This document shows, in pieces, positions 18,145 to 26,787 of a stretch of DNA of 41,936 nt. The stretch is from positions 1 through 41,936 of the forward strand of contig CALICC010000003.1 of the NCBI GenBank assembly GCA_938049325.1. Reading direction: 5' to 3'. The DNA is from an uncultured Ilumatobacter sp. (lineage in GTDB: Bacteria > Actinomycetota > Acidimicrobiia > Acidimicrobiales > Ilumatobacteraceae). The notes below the pieces were generated by a model that ran no database searches, had not been told where the DNA came from, and saw only the letters and a program-made list of their open reading frames with translations. The position numbers were made by a program, and so were the translations under genes. Positions within the stretch are counted from its first letter, which is position 1. The number at the start of each line of letters is the position of its first letter.

Positions 18145-19265
18145 GGCGTCTCCTGGCTGTCGTCCACCGTAGTGGCTGCGGCCAATGCCTCGATTGCCGA
18201 ACGCTGAGCGTCGGTCAATTCGGTCGGCACCTCGACGTCAACGGTCACGATCAGGTTGCCCTTCGTCGTGCCGTTCCTTGTGGTGCGCTCGATGCCTTTG
18301 TCTTTGACTCGATGTCGACTTCCCGATTGGGTTCCGGGCTTGATCCGCAGCGTGACGTCGCCACCGTTGAGCGTCGGAACCAAGACATCGGCACCGAGCG
18401 CCGCGTCGGCGAACGAGATCGGGACATGCACTGTCAGGTTGTCGCCCGAGCGACCGAACCGGTGATGCGGCATGACCTTGAGTTCCACCAACAGGTCGCC
18501 GGCCGGCCCGCCATTCCGGCCCGGCGCGCCGCGACCTTTGAGCCGGATCGTCTGGCCGTCTTTGACGCCGGCCGGGATTCGGGTCTTGACCTCACGCTGG
18601 CGCCTTTCGATGCCGGTGCCGCGACACGTCGTGCACGGATCATCGATACGCACGCCGTTGCCCTGGCAGACGCCGCACGGTGCGGTCATCGCAAAGAAGC
18701 CTTGGTTGTCGTCGACCACCCCGCGACCGCCGCAGCTCTGACACACCTTTGGGCTGGTTCCGGGCTTCGCGCCCGAACCGGTACACGTGGAGCACTGAGC
18801 GTCAGAAGTGAGGAAGAGCGAGGTTTCGATCCCCGCAACAGCGTCCTCGAAATCGACGGTGAGTTGCGCTTCGACGTCGGCACCGCGACGCGGCCCAACG
18901 CCTGCGCCCGAGCGAGACCTGCCCTGACGTCCGCCGAACGCATTGCCCAGCAGGTCGCCGAGTCCGCCGCCCATGTCGCCGACGTTGAACGAGAAACCAC
19001 CGGGTCCGCCGCCACCACCGCGCATCGGTCCGAGTGCACGGACCTCGTCGTATTCGCTGCGTTTGTCGGGATCGCCCAGCACGTCGTAGGCCGCCGAGAT
19101 GTCCTTGAACTTCTCCTCGGCGACGTCGTTGCCCGGGTTCTTGTCGGGATGGAGATCGCTGGCGAGCCTGCGATAGGCCTTCTTGATCTCTTTGTCGCTT
19201 GCGTTCTTCGAGACGCCGAGCGTCTCGTAGTAGTCCTTCTCGAACCACTCTCTTTGGGGATTCAT
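18141..19265 (-). CDS. dnaJ: Chaperone DnaJ
   Basis: 374 residues with all parts of a type I DnaJ: J domain with the HPD motif ([12 protein letters not shown]), Gly/Phe-rich linker (about residues 78-115), a zinc domain with four CxxCxGxG repeats ([32 protein letters not shown]) and C-terminal substrate-binding domains. It stimulates DnaK ATPase and delivers unfolded clients. AGGAGGTGA lies nine bases before the ATG, an unusually strong ribosome site for this window. It follows grpE by about 70 bases and overlaps hspR. Confidence 0.97.
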   Translation of the reverse strand: MNPQREWFEKDYYETLGVSKNASDKEIKKAYRRLASDLHPDKNPGNDVAEEKFKDISAAYDVLGDPDKRSEYDEVRALGPMRGGGGGPGGFSFNVGDMGGGLGDLLGNAFGGRQGRSRSGAGVGPRRGADVEAQLTVDFEDAVAGIETSLFLTSDAQCSTCTGSGAKPGTSPKVCQSCGGRGVVDDNQGFFAMTAPCGVCQGNGVRIDDPCTTCRGTGIERRQREVKTRIPAGVKDGQTIRLKGRGAPGRNGGPAGDLLVELKVMPHHRFGRSGDNLTVHVPISFADAALGADVLVPTLNGGDVTLRIKPGTQSGSRHRVKDKGIERTTRNGTTKGNLIVTVDVEVPTELTDAQRSAIEALAAATTVDDSQETP

Positions 19266-19335
19266 CGCTGAGGTTCACCTCCTCTCGAGCGAATGGTTGC
19301 GTTGACGGCGTCGCCAACGCAACCGGGGCTGGGGA

Positions 19336-19977
19336 CTAGTCCGTGGTCTTGACCATGGCGGCGCGAAGAGTTTGACCCTTCCAGCGGTACCCGCTGCGCA
19401 GCACCTCGGCCACGACAGGGTCGCCACCGTCGACCGGTTCGTGCGCAACCGCTTCGGCCACTTCAGGATCGAACGGTTGGCCGTCGAGGTCGAGTGTTTC
19501 GAGACCGTGCTTCTTCAACTCGACGAGCATCTGGTTCAGCAACGGACCGACCTCTTCGGGGTGGCGTAGGAACGCCGCCTCGGCCGCATCGAGCACGGGG
19601 AGCATCGCTTCCGCGAGCCGACCGGTTGCTCGATCGGCTTCGGCTTGCGAGCGGATCGCTGACTGTTTGCGGAAGTTGTCGAAGTCGGCCTGCACGCGCT
19701 GTGCCATCGACTTGAACTGGTCGCGCTCGTCGAGCACGGCCGGTACGTCGACCTCGGAGTAGTCGATCTCTTCGACGACCTCCGCGGCCTCTTCGTCGAG
19801 CAGACGGTTGATGCCGGCGGTGACATCGTCGACTTCGCTCGCTCGCTCGTCGCCGTCTCCGGCGCCCGACCCCCCGGACCCGTCGGCGGCACCGGAGGCG
19901 CTGCCGCTGGGTCCGAGATCTGGGTCGTGGACATCCGGGTCGTAGTTGTCACCGTCTCCGGTGTTCTGGTCCGACAC
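19336..19977 (-). CDS. grpE: Nucleotide exchange factor GrpE
   Basis: About 213 residues from GTG at 19977; the ORF-track start at 20049 would overlap dnaK by 65 bases and adds unrelated Thr/Ser-rich residues. The N-terminal ~80 residues are acidic and low-complexity (Gly/Ser/Asp), then a coiled coil (RDQFKSMAQRVQADFDNFRKQSAIRSQAEADRA) and the beta-wing domain (QPFDPEVAEAVAHEPVDGGDPVVAEVLRSGYRWKGQTLR). It promotes ADP release from DnaK. The gene begins 7 bases after the dnaK stop. Confidence 0.95.
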   Translation of the reverse strand: MSDQNTGDGDNYDPDVHDPDLGPSGSASGAADGSGGSGAGDGDERASEVDDVTAGINRLLDEEAAEVVEEIDYSEVDVPAVLDERDQFKSMAQRVQADFDNFRKQSAIRSQAEADRATGRLAEAMLPVLDAAEAAFLRHPEEVGPLLNQMLVELKKHGLETLDLDGQPFDPEVAEAVAHEPVDGGDPVVAEVLRSGYRWKGQTLRAAMVKTTD

Positions 19978-19984
19978 AGCGGCC

Positions 19985-21844
19985 TCAGCTCTCGTCGTCG
20001 ACGATTTCGGCGTCAACGATGTCGTCGTCGTCAGGTGCGTTGTCGCCACCCTCGCCCGACTCCTGGCCCGAGGCCGACGAGCCGGCGCCGCCGGCGTCTT
20101 TGGCAGCTGCTTCGTACAGCTTCTGGCTGAAGGCCTGACTCGCCGACATCAGCGTGTCGGTGGCGGTCTTGATGGCCTCGTTGTCGTTGCCTGCCAGCGC
20201 CGTCTTGAGGTCGGCGAGCGGCTGCTCGACCGCGTCCTTCTCGGCAGCGTCGACGTTGTCGCCCTGATCCTTGAGGACCTTCTCGGTCTGATGGACCAAC
20301 GATTCGGCGTTGTTCCGGATCTCAGCTTCCTCGCGGCGCTGCTTGTCTTCTTCAGCATGCGCTTCGGCGTCTTTGACCATCTGCTCGATGTCGTCCTTGT
20401 TGATGGTCGACTGGCCGGTGATGGTCATCGACTGTTCCTTCTTCGTCGCCCGGTCGGTGGCCGACACGTGGACGATGCCGTTGGCATCGATGTCGAACAC
20501 GACCTCGATCTGAGGCACGCCGCGTGGGGCCGGCGGCAGGTCGACCAGCTGGAACTTGCCGAGCGTCTTGTTGTACTGCGACATGTCGCGCTCGCCCTGA
20601 AGGACGTGGATCTCGACCGACGGCTGGTTGTCTTCAGCGGTCGTGAAGACCTCCGAGCGCTTGGTCGGGATCGTGGTGTTGCGCTCGATGAGCTTGGTCA
20701 TGATGCCGCCCTTGGTTTCGATACCAAGCGACAGCGGGGTCACGTCGAGCAGCAGGACGTCCTTGACGTCGCCGCGCAGCACGCCAGCCTGGATCGCTGC
20801 ACCGATGGCGACGACCTCGTCGGGGTTGACGGTCTTGTTCGGCTCTTTGCCGGTCAGGCTCTGCACCAGATCGGTGACAGCGGGCATGCGGGTCGAGCCG
20901 CCCACGAGGATCACGTGGTGCAGGTCGCCCTTGGCGACGCCAGCGTCCTTGAGTGCCTGCTCGAACGGCACACGGCAGCGCTCGATGAGGTCGGCGGTCA
21001 TCTCCTGGAACTTCGAGCGGCTGAGGCTCTCGTCGAGGTGAAGCGGGCCATCGGCGGTCGCGGTGATGAACGGCAGGTTGATCTGCGTCGACTGCGTCTG
21101 GCTCAGTTCGATCTTCGCCTTCTCAGCAGCTTCCTGCAGGCGCTGCGCGGCCATGCGGTCTTGGCTCAGGTCAACGCCGTGGGCTGCCTTGAACTGATCG
21201 ACCAGCCACTGGATGATGCGCTGATCCCAGTCGTCGCCGCCGAGGCTGGTGTCGCCGTGGGTCGACTTGACTTCGAACACGCCGTCACCGATTTCGAGCA
21301 CCGACACATCGAAGGTGCCGCCGCCGAGGTCGAACACGAGGATGGTTTCGTCTTCGGAGCCCTTCTCGAGGCCGTACGCGAGCGCAGCGGCGGTGGGCTC
21401 GTTGATGATGCGGAGCACTTCGAGGCCCGCGATGGTGCCGGCTTCCTTGGTGGCGGTGCGTTGAGCGTCGTCGAAGTACGCGGGAACGGTGATGACGGCC
21501 TGAGTGACCGTGTCACCCAGGTAGCTCTCGGCGTCGCGCTTGAGCTTCATCAGCGTGCGAGCGCTGATCTCCTGTGCGGTGTACTGCTTGCCGTCGACGT
21601 CGTCGGTCTTCCAGCCGGCCTCGCCGATATGGCGCTTCACGCTCCGAAATGTGCGGTCAGGGTTGGTGATCGCCTGGCGCTTGGCCACTTCACCGACGAG
21701 CACTTCGCCAGTCTTGGAGAATGCGACCACCGAGGGAGTGGTGCGGGCGCCTTCGGAGTTGGGAATGACGACGGGGTCGCCACCTTCGAGAACCGAGACG
21801 ACGGAGTTGGTGGTACCGAGGTCGATGCCGACTGCTTTGGCCAT
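19985..21844 (-). CDS. dnaK: Chaperone DnaK (Hsp70)
   Basis: 619 residues. The ATPase domain opens [19 protein letters not shown] and holds [13 protein letters not shown] and the phosphate-2 loop [21 protein letters not shown]. The linker [19 protein letters not shown] leads to the substrate domain, and a disordered tail ends in acidic residues ([15 protein letters not shown]). First gene of the operon; transcription is probably controlled by two HAIR operators upstream. The opposite strand carries an 815-residue open frame that is only a shadow of this gene. Confidence 0.98.
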   Translation of the reverse strand: MAKAVGIDLGTTNSVVSVLEGGDPVVIPNSEGARTTPSVVAFSKTGEVLVGEVAKRQAITNPDRTFRSVKRHIGEAGWKTDDVDGKQYTAQEISARTLMKLKRDAESYLGDTVTQAVITVPAYFDDAQRTATKEAGTIAGLEVLRIINEPTAAALAYGLEKGSEDETILVFDLGGGTFDVSVLEIGDGVFEVKSTHGDTSLGGDDWDQRIIQWLVDQFKAAHGVDLSQDRMAAQRLQEAAEKAKIELSQTQSTQINLPFITATADGPLHLDESLSRSKFQEMTADLIERCRVPFEQALKDAGVAKGDLHHVILVGGSTRMPAVTDLVQSLTGKEPNKTVNPDEVVAIGAAIQAGVLRGDVKDVLLLDVTPLSLGIETKGGIMTKLIERNTTIPTKRSEVFTTAEDNQPSVEIHVLQGERDMSQYNKTLGKFQLVDLPPAPRGVPQIEVVFDIDANGIVHVSATDRATKKEQSMTITGQSTINKDDIEQMVKDAEAHAEEDKQRREEAEIRNNAESLVHQTEKVLKDQGDNVDAAEKDAVEQPLADLKTALAGNDNEAIKTATDTLMSASQAFSQKLYEAAAKDAGGAGSSASGQESGEGGDNAPDDDDIVDAEIVDDES

Positions 21845-21880
21845 GATGTGCTCGCTTTCTGCGGGGAACGGTATTCAGAT

Positions 21881-21901
21881 CTTGAATTGGTGAGACTCAA
21901 G
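21881..21901. promoter_or_regulatory. HAIR operator 1 (HspR site)
   Basis: CTTGAAT-N7-ACTCAAG matches the HspR-associated inverted repeat CTTGAGT-N7-ACTCAAG at 13 of 14 positions. It overlaps the predicted -10 and transcription start of dnaK. Confidence 0.88.
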
Positions 21902-21927
21902 ATAGAGGGCGTGACCCCCTTCACCAA
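21899..21927 (-). promoter_or_regulatory. Predicted dnaK promoter
   Basis: On the minus strand TTGGTG (21922-21927), 17 bases, TATCTT (21899-21904). The -10 overlaps the proximal HAIR operator, so bound HspR would occlude RNA polymerase. Transcription would start near 21892, giving a leader of about 47 bases. Confidence 0.55.
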
Positions 21928-21943
21928 CCCCACCATCAGAAAT

Positions 21944-21964
21944 CCTGAGTCACATCAACTCAAC
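21944..21964. promoter_or_regulatory. HAIR operator 2 (HspR site)
   Basis: CCTGAGT-N7-ACTCAAC matches the HAIR consensus at 11 of 14 positions (both halves keep the TGAGT/ACTCA core). It starts exactly 63 bases from HAIR 1, about six helical turns, so two HspR complexes could bind the same face of the DNA. Confidence 0.7.
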
Positions 21965-21982
21965 TTCTGCGCCGATCATCCG

Positions 21983-22032
21983 TTTCACGCCAGGCGTAAA
22001 ACAACAGCTCGTGGATTCACGCCTGGCGTGAA
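21983..22032. repeat. Pair of near-identical palindromes between cdd and dnaK
   Basis: Two copies of TTCACGCC(A/T)GGCGTGAA: an imperfect one centred at 21992 and a perfect 17-mer centred at 22024, 32 bases apart or about three helical turns. Each is a palindrome, and the two can also pair with each other into an ~18-bp hairpin with a ~14-base loop. They lie 8 bases after the cdd stop and about 60 bases upstream of the dnaK -35. They may be tandem operators or a cdd terminator; no U-tract follows. Confidence 0.7.
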
Positions 22033-22039
22033 AACACAT

Positions 22040-22447
22040 TTAGAGGAGGTTTTCGGGGCCGAAGGAGGCAGGAAGCAGCTCGTTCATCGTCATGGTGAGC
22101 ACCTTGCCGGACAGGGTCGTGGCATGGATCCGAGTCGACGCATCGCTGAATTCGCGGATCCGTTGCCGACACCCACCGCACGGAGTGCCCGGCGACTGCT
22201 CATCGGTCACTGTGACAATCTCGGCAATGACCGGCGTGCGTGCCGACGAGGCGACCATGGCGGCAATCGCGCCGGCTTCGGCACACGTGCCTTCGGGGTA
22301 CGACGCGTTCTCCACGTTGCAACCAACAAACACCTCGCCCCCGACCGAACGGATCGCGGCGCCGACCGGGTACTTCGAATACGGGCTGTGTGAGCGCTCC
22401 CGCACAGCACACGCAGCATCGAACAGGTCGGCGATCGTCTCGTCCAT
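22040..22447 (-). CDS. cdd: Cytidine deaminase
   Basis: 135 residues, the usual size of the homotetrameric form. It hydrolyses cytidine and deoxycytidine to uridine and deoxyuridine for pyrimidine salvage. Zinc ligands and the catalytic Glu are in TCAEAGAIAAM, and the second Cys pair is in PCGGCRQRI. SHSPYSKYPVGAA and GCNVENASYPEG form the substrate site. It is transcribed toward the dnaK operon; a paired palindrome directly follows its stop. It diverges from the FAD oxidoreductase gene with about 145 bases between. Confidence 0.96.
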   Translation of the reverse strand: MDETIADLFDAACAVRERSHSPYSKYPVGAAIRSVGGEVFVGCNVENASYPEGTCAEAGAIAAMVASSARTPVIAEIVTVTDEQSPGTPCGGCRQRIREFSDASTRIHATTLSGKVLTMTMNELLPASFGPENLL

Positions 22448-22592
22448 ACGTCGAGCTTGTCACTTCGACGCCGCGCCATCACGCCACTTCGCAGCGACAT
22501 GCCCAACACGCGGCACAACATGTCGCTCACTGCGGCGCCGGGAAGTTCTCCCCAGTGCGGGTGCGACCGGTACCTCACTATTGTCACCAGCT

Positions 22593-24098
22593 GTGGAGCT
22601 GACCGACACCTTGATGCAGACGCCCGTGTGGAGCGACGTCGACATCGCGCAGCATCAGATCCCGATCATCGACACACCGTTCGTGTCGGTCGGCGGCGGG
22701 ATGGGTTCGCTTGCGATGATCGACACGCTGCGCATCGCAGGCATCCCGGCCGAGTCATTGACCGTGCTCTCCGATCTCGGTGTGCCGTCGCAAACGTACG
22801 AGTACTTGGCCAACAACAGCCAGATCCCTCGCGAAGAGCGCCTCCGCAGCGACTCCAGTTCGACGATCGACTGCATCTGGGGATGGCCCGGCTACGCGCT
22901 CCGCGAAGCAATCGCCAAGCGCGATCCGAAGCCGGCAATTCAAGTGTTCGCCGAACCCATTCTCACCGAGTACTTCACACCGCAGGCCGGTCAGGTCTAC
23001 GAGTCGGTGCGCCGCGAAGCGCAACGCATTGGATGGGAACGCATGTTGCGCCGAGGCGTCGTGCGCACAGTTCGCCGCCGACGCGAGGGCGGGTACTTCG
23101 TGATCCACACGCCGAGTGGCGAGACGGGGACCACACAAGGACGCATTGCCTACCGCTGCCACCACGTCCACGTTGCCGTCGGCTACCCCGGTGTGCGGAT
23201 GTTGCCCGATCTGCAGGCCTACCTCACGAAACACAACGACTACGCCCGCGTCGTGAACGCCTACCAACCACATCTCCACGTCTACGAAGAAGCACTCAAG
23301 CGACCGTGCACGATCGTGATACGCGGCGCCGGCATCGTCGCATCACGCATCTTGCAACGCCTGATCGATGACCGCGACCTCGGTAACGCGAACACGCGAA
23401 TCGTCCACCTGTTTCGGAGCTACCCCGACGGGCCACAGGGCGAAAGCCTCACCTTCCGACGCCCCGCTCGGCGCGGTTGGGCCTATCAGGCGTTCAACTA
23501 CCCGAAGGCTGCGTGGGGCGGACAGCTGCGCGTTCAGCTCGAGCAGCTCGAAGGCGAGGAGCGTTCCAAGCTGATCGACGACATGGGTGGCACCAACACC
23601 GCACCCCGAGCCGACTGGAAAGAGCAACTCGACCGCGGGAACGCCGAAGGCTTCTATCAACAACTCGTCGGCACGCTCTCGTCGATCCAGCCCTCCGGCA
23701 ACGGCATCGAGACCACCATCCAACAACCGAGCGGCGCGGTCGCGACGCTCGAAGCCGACTTCATCATCGATGCGACGGGGCTCGAAGCGGGGATCGAAGA
23801 ACACCGCGTCCTTCGCGACCTCGTCGACTACGGCGGCGCACAGAAGAACCCCAAGGGCCGTCTCGACGTGGAGCGCGATTTTCTCGTGCGGGGCACCGAG
23901 TCAGGCACGGGGCGCATGTACGCCTCGGGATCGATCACACTCGGCGGTTACTACGCAGGCGTCGACTCGTTCCTCGGGCTGCACTACGCCGCACTCCGCA
24001 TTGCCGACTCACTCGCCGAGAACGGTTTCGGCAGCAAGATCGGTCCGGTTCGTTCCGCCACCCAGTGGTGGAAATGGGCCCGCAACATCCCCATTTGA
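22593..24098 (+). CDS. FAD/NAD(P)-binding oxidoreductase
   Basis: About 501 residues from GTG at 22593 (ATG at 22614 is an alternative). The ORF-track version from 22092 includes ~167 residues of antisense cdd and intergenic DNA and is rejected. A dinucleotide fold opens with FVSVGGGMGSLAMIDTLRIAG, a second nucleotide site appears at CTIVIRGAGIVASRILQRL, and the protein carries IIDATGLEAG and a late ASGSITLGGYYAGVDSFLG, all typical of flavoprotein monooxygenases or reductases. The substrate is unknown. TATTGT at 22579-22584 lies 8 bases before the GTG, suggesting a leaderless transcript. It is followed by a small membrane protein and a TauE/SafE permease, so a link to sulfur compounds is possible but speculative. 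Confidence 0.8.
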   Translation: MELTDTLMQTPVWSDVDIAQHQIPIIDTPFVSVGGGMGSLAMIDTLRIAGIPAESLTVLSDLGVPSQTYEYLANNSQIPREERLRSDSSSTIDCIWGWPGYALREAIAKRDPKPAIQVFAEPILTEYFTPQAGQVYESVRREAQRIGWERMLRRGVVRTVRRRREGGYFVIHTPSGETGTTQGRIAYRCHHVHVAVGYPGVRMLPDLQAYLTKHNDYARVVNAYQPHLHVYEEALKRPCTIVIRGAGIVASRILQRLIDDRDLGNANTRIVHLFRSYPDGPQGESLTFRRPARRGWAYQAFNYPKAAWGGQLRVQLEQLEGEERSKLIDDMGGTNTAPRADWKEQLDRGNAEGFYQQLVGTLSSIQPSGNGIETTIQQPSGAVATLEADFIIDATGLEAGIEEHRVLRDLVDYGGAQKNPKGRLDVERDFLVRGTESGTGRMYASGSITLGGYYAGVDSFLGLHYAALRIADSLAENGFGSKIGPVRSATQWWKWARNIPI

Positions 24099-24170
24099 TT
24101 CGTCCGACTTCACACGACCTCACCGCATCGCTCCGCACACCGAGCTCAACTCAGCACACATCGAGCACAC

Positions 24171-24647
24171 ATGACACCCACACTCTTCGGCAGAATCCAG
24201 ACTCGCGTCGTGATGATCCTTGTCCTCGGCTTCCCCTGGACGGTCGTCATCACACCGTTCTTGCCGAATCCCGACAGCGCATCGCTCGACGATCAATACA
24301 TCACGATGTTCACCGCGCTCCTCGTCGTCGGCGTCGTCGGGGTCGGATGGGAGTGCGTCTATCACGGGCTTCAGCAGTTCCGCTGGGAGAAGGACTGGCC
24401 GACGATCTTCGGCCTGGTCGTCGCGTTGCCGGAAGGCATCCTCACGTATCTGATCCTGAACGCCGGTGCGCCGTGGGATCGCCGCCCGCGCCCGGGCTCC
24501 TTCGACCCCGGCTCGATCCCCCTCTCGACGTTCGTCCCGATGTTCCTGACCGTCTGGATCATCATCTGGGCGTTCACCAATGGCCCGATGCAGATCTTCT
24601 CGCTGCGCTGGCGCTTCCGCGGCGGACGATTCGACTCGAACTGGTGA
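24171..24647 (+). CDS. Small multi-pass membrane protein, unknown
   Basis: 158 residues with about four membrane helices (VVMILVLGFPWTVVITPFL; MFTALLVVGVVGVGWECV; TIFGLVVALPEGILTYLIL; FVPMFLTVWIIIWAFTNG). Between helices 3 and 4 is a basic, Pro-rich loop (APWDRRPRPGSFDPGSIP). I recognise no family. Its stop overlaps the start of the TauE/SafE gene in a GTGA arrangement, so the two are translationally coupled and probably act together. It begins 72 bases after the oxidoreductase gene. Confidence 0.75.
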   Translation: MTPTLFGRIQTRVVMILVLGFPWTVVITPFLPNPDSASLDDQYITMFTALLVVGVVGVGWECVYHGLQQFRWEKDWPTIFGLVVALPEGILTYLILNAGAPWDRRPRPGSFDPGSIPLSTFVPMFLTVWIIIWAFTNGPMQIFSLRWRFRGGRFDSNW

Positions 24648-25927
24648 ACAATCTCGACATCGACGCGATCGTCGGCGAGGCCGACGCGGCGCGAACGGCG
24701 GTCGATCGACGTCGAGCCATCGGTGCACAATCGGTGTCGATCGTGATCACGATCGTGTGGCTCGTGTTCGTCACCGGACGCGAACACTGGGACCGCGTCC
24801 TCGACAACTGGATTGCCTCGGTCACGATGGTCTTCGGCAGTTTCGTGGCGGGCGCAACACCACAGGGCGGGGGTGCCGTTGCGTTTCCGGTGTTCACGAA
24901 GGGCCTCGAGATCCCCAGCGAGGTCGCACGCACGTTCTCGCTGTGCATCCAGACGGTCGGTATGGGCGCCGCCGCGCTCGCCATTTTGATTCGGCGCCGT
25001 CGCGTCGAACTCCGCGCGCTCGCCGTCGCCGGTCCGGCAGCAACGGTCGGTTTCGCGGTCGGTTATTTCGTGTTGAGCGACCGCAACGCGCCGTTCGCTC
25101 CGTCGATTCTGCCGGGCGCGTACGTGAAGGTCAGCTTCACACTGCTCACGGCCGCGATGGCCTACGTGACGTATCTCGCCTACCGCGTCCATCTCCTCGC
25201 GGTCCGACCGACCGTCACTTCCTACAGCACCCGGTTCACGATCACGCTCGCGCTGTGCGGTCTGTTCGGTGGTGTCGCGAGCTCACAGGTCGGCTCCGGC
25301 GCCGACGTATTCCTGTACCTCGGGCTGGTGGTCCTCGCGGGATTGAGCCCTCGGGTCGGCGTCGCGACGAGCGTCGTCTTGATGGCGATGATCTCGACGC
25401 TCGGACTGCTGGTCAGCGGCGTGTTCGACGGCCACCTCGCCATCGCGTTCGACTCGATCGGCGACGTGACGTCAGTCGGCGGCGACGCCGTCGCATCACG
25501 TCCGGATGGTCCAACGTTCGCAACCGGAGCCGGGCTCGAGGCGAGCCGATTCGATCTGTTCGGACTCTGGATCGCCGCCGTACCCATCGTGGCCTGGGGC
25601 GCTCCGCTCGGAGCATGGGTCACATCACGCATCACCGATCGGCGGCTCGTGATCGCCGTCATGGCACTCGCCGCCATCGAGGTCGTCACCACGATGATCT
25701 TCGTGACCGAACTGCGCTCTGACCTCACACTCGTCGTCTTCGCGGTGGCCGCAATCGGGCTCTTGCTCGCAACGCTGCGGTGGTTGCAACGCAACCGCGT
25801 GCAACTTCTGCAGCTCGATGCGGTCGGCGCCGACACGGTGTTGCGTCGCAGCGGCGTCGACATCGGCCCTCGCTTCCGCGAGCAGCTCGGTCAGGTCGAC
25901 GACACGTCGGAGAATGGTCCAACATGA
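24644..25927 (+). CDS. TauE/SafE-family permease
   Basis: About 427 residues from GTG at 24644, inside the frame the ORF track lists from 23477 (upstream part is antisense noise). Two blocks of membrane helices carry repeated features: GSFVAGATPQGGGAVAFPVFTKG in the first and GLFGGVASSQVGSGADVFLYLGLVVL in the second, the internal-repeat pattern of TauE/SafE proteins, which export sulfite, sulfoacetate or related organic anions. The N terminus has a short cytosolic segment before the first helix. Start overlaps the upstream membrane-protein gene, and its stop overlaps the kinase start (ATGA), so the transporter, kinase and FHA genes are expressed together. The substrate is not evident. Confidence 0.85.
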   Translation: MNNLDIDAIVGEADAARTAVDRRRAIGAQSVSIVITIVWLVFVTGREHWDRVLDNWIASVTMVFGSFVAGATPQGGGAVAFPVFTKGLEIPSEVARTFSLCIQTVGMGAAALAILIRRRRVELRALAVAGPAATVGFAVGYFVLSDRNAPFAPSILPGAYVKVSFTLLTAAMAYVTYLAYRVHLLAVRPTVTSYSTRFTITLALCGLFGGVASSQVGSGADVFLYLGLVVLAGLSPRVGVATSVVLMAMISTLGLLVSGVFDGHLAIAFDSIGDVTSVGGDAVASRPDGPTFATGAGLEASRFDLFGLWIAAVPIVAWGAPLGAWVTSRITDRRLVIAVMALAAIEVVTTMIFVTELRSDLTLVVFAVAAIGLLLATLRWLQRNRVQLLQLDAVGADTVLRRSGVDIGPRFREQLGQVDDTSENGPT

Positions 25928-26787
25928 GGCTGGGCGACTACGAGCTCATCGAGCGACTCGGCGATGGCAACCACGGCATCTTCCACATCGCCAAGCCACC
26001 TGCGCGTCTCGGCCTGGCCGATCCGATGGTGACGCTGAAAGTGCTCGATCACTTCGGGTCGGCAGACGACTTCAAGCGGATCACGAACGAGCTGCGGCTC
26101 CTCCACTCGTTGCAGTCACCGCACCTCGTCGAACTCCTCGATGCAGGGTCGGTCGACGGGCGCATGTACCTGGCGACACGGTTCTACCCGGGAGGCCCGC
26201 TGTCCGACATTCGTGACACGCTCGATCGAGCGACGCTGGTCGCCGTGGTTGCCGACGCCGCCCGAGGCGCGCACGCCATGCACGAGGTGGGTGTTGCGCA
26301 CCGCGACATCAACCCACAAAACGTCTTCATCGATCGCACTCGAGGCCGCCTGGCCGACCTCGGATTGGCACAAACGCTGGCAGGAGCAACCGCCACGGTC
26401 GGCACCGGTCCGATCGGTTCGCTCCAGTTCATCGACCCCGAGCTCGCATGGGGTGGCCAAGCTTCGCGAGCGACCGACGTGTGGTCGATCGGCATCACGC
26501 TGCACTGCGCGCTGAGCGACCAGCTGCCGTTCGGCGAGATTCCGACGTCGAGCCTGATGGCCGCGCTGCGCCACGTGGTGCACACCCCACCCTCGCTCGA
26601 CCACCGCTTCGAACCCGAGCTGCTGAATGTCGTCAGCCGTTGCCTCGCGCCGATCGGCGAACGATTCAGCACTGCGCTCGAAGTCGCCGAGCAACTCGAC
26701 GACGTGAGCCGCCAACTCGCACAAGCAATGCCCGCCGACCGTCGGACCGAGCAGACTGATCACATGGAGGACCATCCCGATGTCTGA
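25924..26787 (+). CDS. Soluble Ser/Thr protein kinase
   Basis: About 287 residues from ATG at 25924, just the kinase domain and a short tail. It has the Gly loop (LGDGNHGIFHIA), the catalytic Lys (VTLKVLDHF), the HRD loop (VAHRDINPQNVFI), DLG in place of DFG (RLADLGLAQ), and an APE-equivalent segment (FIDPELAWGG) followed by ATDVWSIGITLHCAL. All catalytic residues are present, so it should be active. Unlike many actinobacterial PknB-type kinases it has no membrane helix or PASTA domain. It overlaps the TauE/SafE gene and the FHA gene; the FHA protein is the likely phospho-partner. No PP2C phosphatase gene, commonly found in such clusters, is present in the window. Confidence 0.94.
   Translation: MRLGDYELIERLGDGNHGIFHIAKPPARLGLADPMVTLKVLDHFGSADDFKRITNELRLLHSLQSPHLVELLDAGSVDGRMYLATRFYPGGPLSDIRDTLDRATLVAVVADAARGAHAMHEVGVAHRDINPQNVFIDRTRGRLADLGLAQTLAGATATVGTGPIGSLQFIDPELAWGGQASRATDVWSIGITLHCALSDQLPFGEIPTSSLMAALRHVVHTPPSLDHRFEPELLNVVSRCLAPIGERFSTALEVAEQLDDVSRQLAQAMPADRRTEQTDHMEDHPDV

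Noticed and set aside
19946-22393. 815-residue plus-strand ORF opposite dnaK and grpE
   Set aside because: It is the antisense shadow of real genes in GC-rich DNA; DnaK and GrpE are certain and the antisense product shows no domain.
22092-22592. N-terminal extension of the FAD oxidoreductase ORF
   Set aside because: It runs antisense through cdd and the intergenic region; the flavoprotein fold starts just after 22593.
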